Shown one piece after another: positions 57,481 through 64,000 of a stretch of DNA of 64,000 nucleotides (position 1 is its first letter; every line of letters starts with the position of its first letter). Position numbers and translations under genes: made by a program. Below the pieces are notes generated by a model. That model saw nothing but the letters and a program-made list of their open reading frames with translations. It was not told the origin of the DNA and ran no database searches. Source of the DNA: Prinia subflava (taxonomy: Eukaryota > Chordata > Aves > Passeriformes > Cisticolidae); contig NC_086258.1 of the NCBI RefSeq assembly GCF_021018805.1, positions 12,848,600 to 12,912,599 of the forward strand. Reading direction: 5' to 3'.

Positions 57481-60400
57481 TGCCCCGTCCCATCCACAGC
57501 GTTTCATTTTTTCCCTCGCTAACGAATTCAGTAGTTCACCCCCTCTAAAAAATCTGTGGGGACCTTGTGTGTGTATGGACACACGGGCATTAATAACCAC
57601 ACGTTCATAGATATCCATATGTACATGAACGGCGCATAATTTTATTCCAGTGGGCCAATTTTGCTTTAATAAATAAAATGCTATGAAGGGAGGGTGGTCA
57701 GCTTGTTTGGAAGAACAACACTGGCCGGCGGCGACTCAGCTTTCCCTGGCTTTTTCACAGCTATGAACTGCTTGATATTTTTGGCTCGGCTCTATTATTA
57801 TAATTTTTTTTTCCCTTTTAAAAAATATGAGGCAGTAGGCTTCCTCCCAAGACACACTCAGGTGGGGCTGCTTCGAGCTGCTGACTTTCCCCTGGGGCAC
57901 CTCATTTTGGGAAAAAAAAAGGAAAAAGAAAAAAAGAACAACTCCCCCGTGACACACTCAGCAAAGCTCAAATGGCTCCGCTGTCCCCTGCCCGTCCCTC
58001 CAAGGCTGTGCAGCCTCATTACATCCCTCAAAATGCTTTTAAAAGGCTGCAGATGGAAGAGCAGTGACATTTATCACTTGCAAATGAGGGCCCTGCCGTC
58101 ACCTCCAAAGGAGAGTTACATTCTGTAATCCTCATTGCAGGGTATTTTTCTGCTGACTTTATACCCGGAGTCTCAGGGAAAATGAGCTCCCTGTGCTGGG
58201 TTTTATTGCTGCAGGGTTGGAGGGACTCCCCGAGGGTGGATGTGGAGCTCCCCAAATCTCCGTGGGGTTGTTTTTATTCACACACGTCACCTGGAACCGG
58301 CAGGGCTCCAGCGCTGCTCTTCCACCTCTCCACAGGGAATTGTTTTCCCTGGTGTTTGGCCTTTCTCAGACGAGAGTTTTATTGTATTTGTTCCATCTAC
58401 AAGCGTGCTGGGCCAGCCTGTCAGGCTGAGGTTTGGTTTGAGTCAGACAAAAGTTGGGACTCCAAAGTTATAGCACAAATGATAAAACTGTTTGAAACCA
58501 GTCCATTGTTGGGGAGTGGGGCCAGTTTGTGCTGGAGCCTGAGCTTTGTGCTGAGAACCAGCGTCAGCTGCGCAGTAAAACAGAATTTATCAAGAGTGTT
58601 TAATCTCCATTGTAGAGAACAGAGATCAAATTATTCAAATTAAAAAAAAAATCAAACCCAGAATTATTATCCCTGATCAGGCATTCATTTCTGGTTTATT
58701 TGCTCTTTTTTTCATGGCACGACATTTCCAAATAGAAGGGAGTGAGAAAAAAGGGAACAAGCAGCACTGTGAGAGAACATAAAACACCGACCACTATTGG
58801 AGTGGTGGTGGGAACACAATCAGAATTAGGAAATTCTGATTAAGAGATATAAAAGGATAGAAAGCAAAATGTGGGATTTGCTTTATCCTTACAGCTGATT
58901 TGTTTGGAGCTGTAAGGGTTTTAGTGGCTCAGGCGATTCTTCCTGCATCATTTTCATAGAAAAAGTCTCAAACTGATTTTAAAAAGAAGTAGTTGTTTTG
59001 GCCCACTATCTAGATCTGGAGAAGATTCACATGGAACAAAATTTTTAGGTGATTTAGGCAATTCTGAGCATTCTGAGTCCACTTTTTACCTTTTGACTGT
59101 GAAGAAACTGCGTAGCCTGGAAGCTTCTTTCTCAAAATCCCTCCTGAACTGAGGTGCTTAAATATAGACAGTGTGAGTCCCTCACCCTGTGAAGAGCTGC
59201 CCAAAGCTTGGTTCCAGTGGTTCCCAATCCCTTAAAAATGAAAATCCCTTGTGCTGCCATTGGGCCGTGGGGAGAGAGAGAATCGGAGAGAGGAGGAGAG
59301 AAAGCCCCAGCAGCTCCATTCATGGGGGGGATGCAGCCCCTGCCAAGTGTCATTATGAAAATTCTTCCTTTTCATACGATATTAAACTCTCCTCTTGGCA
59401 GGTCCCCTGATGCAGCCAGTGTTTTCAGTGAAAATACGCGAGGTACTGAATTCTTTAACCTCAGTTCATTTCTCATTATATTACTCTGTTAATAGTCCTG
59501 GGAAATACACAAAACCCCCGGCGCTGTGTCCGAGCTCAGCGGGGATCTCTGCGTGTTTAGGGTGGCCCTTGGCAGAGAGTGAGCAGAGAAGAGGAAAAAA
59601 CATTTTTGCAATGGGAAGAAGGCTCAGGAAGGGTTGATTTTTCTGAATTTAATTGGGCGTTGAAGCAAGGCCATTTGGACCTCATCTGTCTCTTTAAATG
59701 TCAGGGGTTTGAGGTTGGAATGGTTATAGAATAAGTGCTGGGTTTGATTCCTCCCCAAATTTAAGATTTTATTTAGTCCTTGTAGCCAGCAAAGAGAAGG
59801 TTGACATGGATTAAGTGTGGAGTTTGCCCCCAAGAAGTTCCTGCCCATTAGGCAGAGCCGCAATAAATGACAAACTCAGTGTTTCTGGTCTGTCACAAAT
59901 ATAAATCGGAGATGTGAAAGGACACATGGAAGTGTGACAGATCCCAATCCCCTGCAAATGGGGGTCACCAAAACTAACGTGTGGGTGTTTCAAATACACC
60001 TGCTTTTCCTAGTTGTTCTCAGGAGCAGGCTCACAGTCAGCTTTTGTGGCTGAAGCCACTGAGGAGAACTGGGCAACTCCAATAAATTTATTGCTTATGA
60101 CCATGAGTGTGGCTGCAGGAGACTGGATGGTGATTTATGGTGGTGTGGCTATAAATTTTGGTCCTATCTCCTGGTCTGAGTGTATTTCATCCAGAAATAT
60201 GTGATTAATAATGATTTTTTTTTTCCAAAAAGCCATTTGATCTTTAGTTTTACTGCATCAGCCAAAGAAGTAGAAAAATCATCTAAAACTCCTGTTGAAT
60301 ATTGCACTGATTGCAGGTGAGCAGTGGGCAAGGCCTCTTGACCAGGAACTTTTGCACAGAAGTGTTAAAAATGAAGAAAGGAGGTAGAAGGGTTTGCTCA

Positions 60401-61189
60401 GCATTAGGGAAAAATCTGTGGCACAGGTGGAAAACCATCCCTGGTTTTGTTTGCCCAGTCCCTGTCATCATTCCTGCCCTGGCTTCTCAAGCCACTACTG
60501 AATTTGTAGGTTGTTGTCAGATTCTGTCACCCAGCTGTGTTCTCAGCATTCCCAGGCTGGGAATCCCGCTGGGAATCGGGATCAGGGAGCTGCACAGAGC
60601 TCCTGAACTCCCTCTGAGGCTTTCTCTGCATCCTGTCTCCAACAAAACCGGCGCTCCTCGAGCATCTCTTCCAATTTCTGCTCCCACTGGCTCTTGCAAA
60701 TGGTTGTTCTGAGCCAGCACAAACCAAACAGATGTTTAAATGTTCATTCACTCTTATTTTTTGTTTTGTTTTATTTTTGTCCCCTCGTTTTGCTTTTTGT
60801 TCAGACCATGACAGCTTTAGGTTGGGAGTTTTTAAGACCATTCACGACTCTACTCACAGCACCTCAAGGCAACCTCTATTTGCGCATATCTCCAGAAGCA
60901 GCAGGAAAAAAGTTCCATTTTCCAAAAATTCCTCCCACTTCCTCTTCCCTGCGTGTGCCTCTAACCACTGCTGTATATGCAGTTAATTGAAATGGTGTTT
61001 GTTTTATCTTGAATAACCTTGTAATTGATTGAGGTGGTGGACAGCGAGACTCCAGAGTCATTTACATACCTGTGCACGGAGCAGTCATTTCTGGGAGCCT
61101 TTCCACTGCTTTTTTTAATTTTTTTTTTCCCCTGAAGAACTATAGCGCCCTGTCTGTGCATGTTTGCATATATCTATAGATACTCGCTT
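57481..61189. other. unique noncoding DNA right of the promoter
   Basis: No exon recognised. 58020-58160 and 58400-58650 are complex, low-CpG stretches with noncoding-element texture. 59160-59400 has a weak local repeat. A gene reading rightward from the island would have its first intron here. Confidence 0.35.
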
Positions 61190-61660
61190 CATATAGATCT
61201 CCCCACAGTCCATTCACTCTGGCTGCCACTGTCCATTTGCTGCTCCTTGGGATCTTATGTTACCTGGGCTGGGGAGACTCCTGGCACTCTTCCCTCTGAA
61301 AGAAAAACAGCCTGATCTGGGGAGTGCTCCTTCTGCACAAGGCCCTGATTGTGTGCGAGGGCCCAAAAAGTAACAAATGCACTTTAATTATGTTGGATGC
61401 TTGGTGGCTGGCTTTGCAAATCTTTTATTTGTTTTGAGAAGTGCCCCAGCAGCAGCAGCAGCAGCAGCACTAAATTTTGTGTGCATTTGGGGAGCCTTGC
61501 GGGCTTGGACTGGGGGAGGGAGGACGGGCTAATTAACTGGGCTGCTGTCAAGCTAATAAACTAATGGAGAGCTTAAACAAATACAAAAATAAAGGAAGTA
61601 GACATGATGGGGAAAAATAAAGTGACTAGACATGAAGTCTTGTGACGTGTGTTTGCAGCT
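61190..61660. promoter_or_regulatory. candidate developmental enhancer / conserved noncoding element
   Basis: About 470 bases of complex, low-CpG sequence with two TAATTA homeodomain words (61385-61390, 61530-61535), a (CAG)7 run at 61447-61467, TTTGCAAAT-like and TAATAAACTAATGG words, and a CRE-like TGACGTG near 61642. No open frame of note. I think this is the most enhancer-like stretch in the window, but the call rests on texture and motif content only. Confidence 0.3.
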
Positions 61661-61966
61661 GCCATGCAGAGGTGGCCGTGGGCACCCAGGATTCTGCGGA
61701 GGGAGTTTTATGTCTCCTCATTCAAGTGCCCCTTTTAGGAGGCAAAGGTTTAGCGGATCTCTCCAGGAATGAGTAACGAGAGAGGAGCTTTTCCCATCCT
61801 GCCCAGAAACCAATTCCAGCTCATCAGAGTTGTTCATTTTGGAAAAGAGTCAGATTCACATTCATGGGACAGAGGGGAGTGGAAAGCAATCAATGTTTAA
61901 ATCTCCTCTTTGCCAGGCTGAGATGTTACATAAGGTTGAGGAAAATGTTTTATTATCCCAACTAAG

Positions 61967-62046
61967 CCTGAAGTGTCAGATACTGACGGCGTTTCGGAGA
62001 CAGGATACCGGGCTTGATGGTCCAATAGTCTGACTCAGGCTGACAG
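61967..62046 (+). mobile_element. ancient amniote CR1-like LINE 3' relic
   Basis: GAAGTGTCAGATACTGACGG, CGTTTCGGAGACAGGATACC, GGGCTTGATGGTCCAATAGT and CTGACTCAGGCTGACAG match, at roughly three bases in four by eye, the 3' end of the CR1-like family abundant in turtles and crocodilians (GAGACAGGATACTGGGCTAG, ATGGACCATTGGTCTGACCC). It is clearly older than the songbird CR1 copies elsewhere in the window. Confidence 0.75.
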
Positions 62047-63737
62047 ATTTTCTCTCCCGCCCTCCCGGATTATTACTTGTTCTTTTTTGGTCCATTAGGT
62101 AGGAGGTGGTTTGAAACTCAAAAAGGTTAAAGCAGCACACACGTTACTTTGGGACTGGGCTGGAAGGACCCTCCCAGCTCTGCTCGTCCTGGGGCTCCAG
62201 ACAAATATAGATCTTTGCTCATCTGATTTCTCAAGGCCTGCAGCTCCCATGATCTCACCCCGAGGTGGTACACACTGGGACGGGGCAGTACCTGTGCCCA
62301 GCTCCTTGGGTTTGTCTCATCCTCCTTTGGCTCAGTGTTATTCCACGAGACTTTAGAGTATCACATCCCAGTCCCAGTGAAATTTTCAACCCTTTTATCA
62401 CTTCAGTGAGTACTGGTTGTTCTACCTGAATTTTCCAAGGCTTATCTCAGCTCTAGAGTTTACTTAAAAACTCACAGGGCTTTCAAATGTTGTTGAACAC
62501 TCAATTATCTGACCCAGTGGTTAACAAAACACACGGTGCTCCGTGTTCCTCTTTGGGAAAATATTTACCAGCCAATATCTGTGTTATTTGGCCACCTTTG
62601 CTTATCAAACACAGAGAAGCTCGTGCTGAATAAATCAAGGCAGCCATTGCTGGGTAATAACTTGAAAACCATTTTTTTTAAATGCTAAAGAAAGGAAGTT
62701 TTGCATTTGGAGAGCTACAGGAGCCGCTGGGTGGTCCCAGCCAGCGTGGGACACGTATGGCTGGGATGACACAGCCCTGGAGCCGGGCCAGGCTGGGCTT
62801 GGAGCAGGCAGCCAATATTCCAGATCTCCTGGAAAAGCTTTTGAACTGCCCCCTGATTCGCCTTTCATTTCCAGCATGAAATATCGGCCCAGGGGTTTCT
62901 TGATGGCGCCCCCTGAGTGTGACAGCGAGTCAGAGGAGCAGAAAGATTTTGTGGTCTCAGAACAAAACCATCAAACCACATTTGCAGTACTGATTTTCTT
63001 TCTGGAGATCTCTGTGTGGCCTGGTCGTTTCTTTTCAGCTTGGAAAGGTTTGAAAGCCTGTGAGGTTGTTGGTTGCATTCTCCCAGCCCTCCTCACTCAC
63101 CCTCCGGGGTGTTGCAGACAGGTTCTGGAGCGTGTTTCAGTCTGCTCAAAGCCCCATCCCCTGCAGCCTTCCTGAATCCAAGGATTTCCTTCAGGAGGGT
63201 GGTGGTGAAGCTCAGGCAGAGGCAGCAGTCCCACACAGAGCTGCTCCAAAGATCTGGGGGGAGAAAGAGAAATCAACACCAACATCTTCCAGGAAGAAGG
63301 TTGATTTTGTGTGTTTTTTGTCATTTCTAAGGCACTTCAGACTAATTTTTGATGAATAAATCTGGCTCGGGGAGCAGCTTTTGGTTGCCTTTGGTTAATG
63401 CTGGGCTAGAAGGTAACATGACTAAAAATTTTGCCATGAATAAAAAGCAGCTTGATGGTGGGGATTGCTGGTTGTACGAGCAACTCCTAAGGACAAATGT
63501 TCTCAGATCTGTGCAGATGTTGAGTGAAAACTCATTCAGAGGTCTTGTCTTTATCCCAACCACGTCACTGGAACAGAGGAGAACCAAAACTTTCCATTTC
63601 ACTCACAACAAAAGCTTTCATCTTCCTCAACCCAAACCTCAGAATATTTTCTTGCCTCAAAAGCTGAGCTGTTCCCAAGCTCATGAAAGACAGGGAAGAG
63701 CTGGAGGGTGTCCATGACTCACGGCAGTCTCAGTTAC
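62047..63737. other. unique noncoding DNA
   Basis: No gene confirmed. A plus-strand frame begins after an acceptor-like TTTCATTTCCAG at 62865-62876, but no matching donor closes it and no similarity is recognised. Confidence 0.35.
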
Positions 63738-63862
63738 CATCACCACCCTGCTCCTGGTGCCTGAGGAGCTCCTTCACTTGCAGCCCCGGCTCTGCCTCAT
63801 CCTCTGCCGCTGCATCCATGGGGAATCCGACATTTTCCCATCCCTCCATGGAATGCTGTGGC
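63738..63862 (-). CDS. candidate internal exon, unidentified gene
   Basis: On the minus strand, TTTCCTTCTGTGCAG precedes 125 bases that end at GATG followed by GTAACTG. A branch-point-like ACTGAGC lies about 24 bases upstream of the AG. Only one of three frames is open through it. It encodes an acidic, coding-looking peptide including MEGWENVGFP, DAAAEDEAEP and GLQVKELLRHQEQ, with codons such as CTG, GTG, AAG, CAG and GAG. The exon would start after two bases of a split codon and end on one. I do not recognise the protein. A chance match is quite possible. If real, the gene runs leftward and begins outside the window. Confidence 0.25.
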
Positions 63863-64000
63863 CTGCACAGAAGGAAATGGGCTTTGCTCAGTATTTTTGA
63901 AGCCTCTAAGGAAGTTTTATCCATGAGGATTGAGCAAGGATTTCATCCCATGGCAAGGCTGGGGGATGAATATCCAAACTGAGCTGGGAGCTCTTTACAG
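63863..64000. other. unique noncoding DNA at window end
   Basis: Nothing further recognised. It would be intron if the candidate exon is real. Confidence 0.3.

Noticed and set aside
62905..62919. CTCF-like GGCGCCCCCTGAGTG
   Set aside because: The GCGCCCCCT core matches, but three bases of the adjoining consensus do not, so the match is too weak to call.

Overview
The window looks like gene-poor nuclear DNA from a bird, most likely a songbird. The main evidence is nine copies of 3'-end CR1 LINE sequence. All are 5'-truncated, they lie in both orientations, and several match the subfamily type I know from passerines. I see no mammalian L1, Alu or MIR. One older CR1-like relic of the kind common in turtles and crocodilians is also present. 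I found no prokaryotic gene organisation, rRNA, tRNA, CRISPR or complete protein-coding gene. Nearly all open reading frames are short chance frames, or are frames that stay open because they cross tandem repeats.

Layout: 1-7 kb holds unique DNA with two CR1 copies (1.7 and 3.7 kb), a 33-bp minisatellite (5.3 kb) and an AT-rich patch. 7-20 kb holds a GC-rich tandem array (7.1 kb), three CR1 copies (10.3, 13.2 and 19.3 kb), a 16-bp minisatellite (15.2-15.8 kb) and a tandem duplication (17.6-18.1 kb). 20-30 kb is a cluster of arrays: GGGAT-type (20.8 kb), GGCACAGGGA-type (22.4 kb) ending beside a perfect hairpin, a pure 59-copy ATCCC array (26.0 kb), a 55-bp array (28.5 kb) and a 183-bp duplication (29.0 kb). 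30-47 kb is mostly unique, with two CR1 copies (33.3 and 40.7 kb), a CpG pocket (36.2 kb), low-repeat AT-rich stretches that could be conserved noncoding elements, and an AT-rich array (42.5-43.4 kb). 47-54 kb holds a second pure ATCCC array (44 copies), a long poly-A, a CR1 copy (50.5 kb), a 16-copy 37-bp array and a 270-bp T/C-rich tract. 54-64 kb is mostly unique.

The best functional signal is a short CpG island at 57.21-57.38 kb. It carries a perfect RFX X-box, two divergent CCAAT boxes and a YY1-type element over a strong-Kozak ATG on the minus strand. This is the architecture of a TATA-less promoter, possibly of a cilium-related gene, probably transcribed leftward and possibly bidirectional. 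A candidate 125-nt minus-strand exon with splice-like borders lies at 63.74-63.86 kb, but I cannot link it to a known gene. I did not find evidence of a new multi-gene system. The unusual feature of the window is its density and variety of tandem arrays, including two G-quadruplex-prone pentamer arrays.
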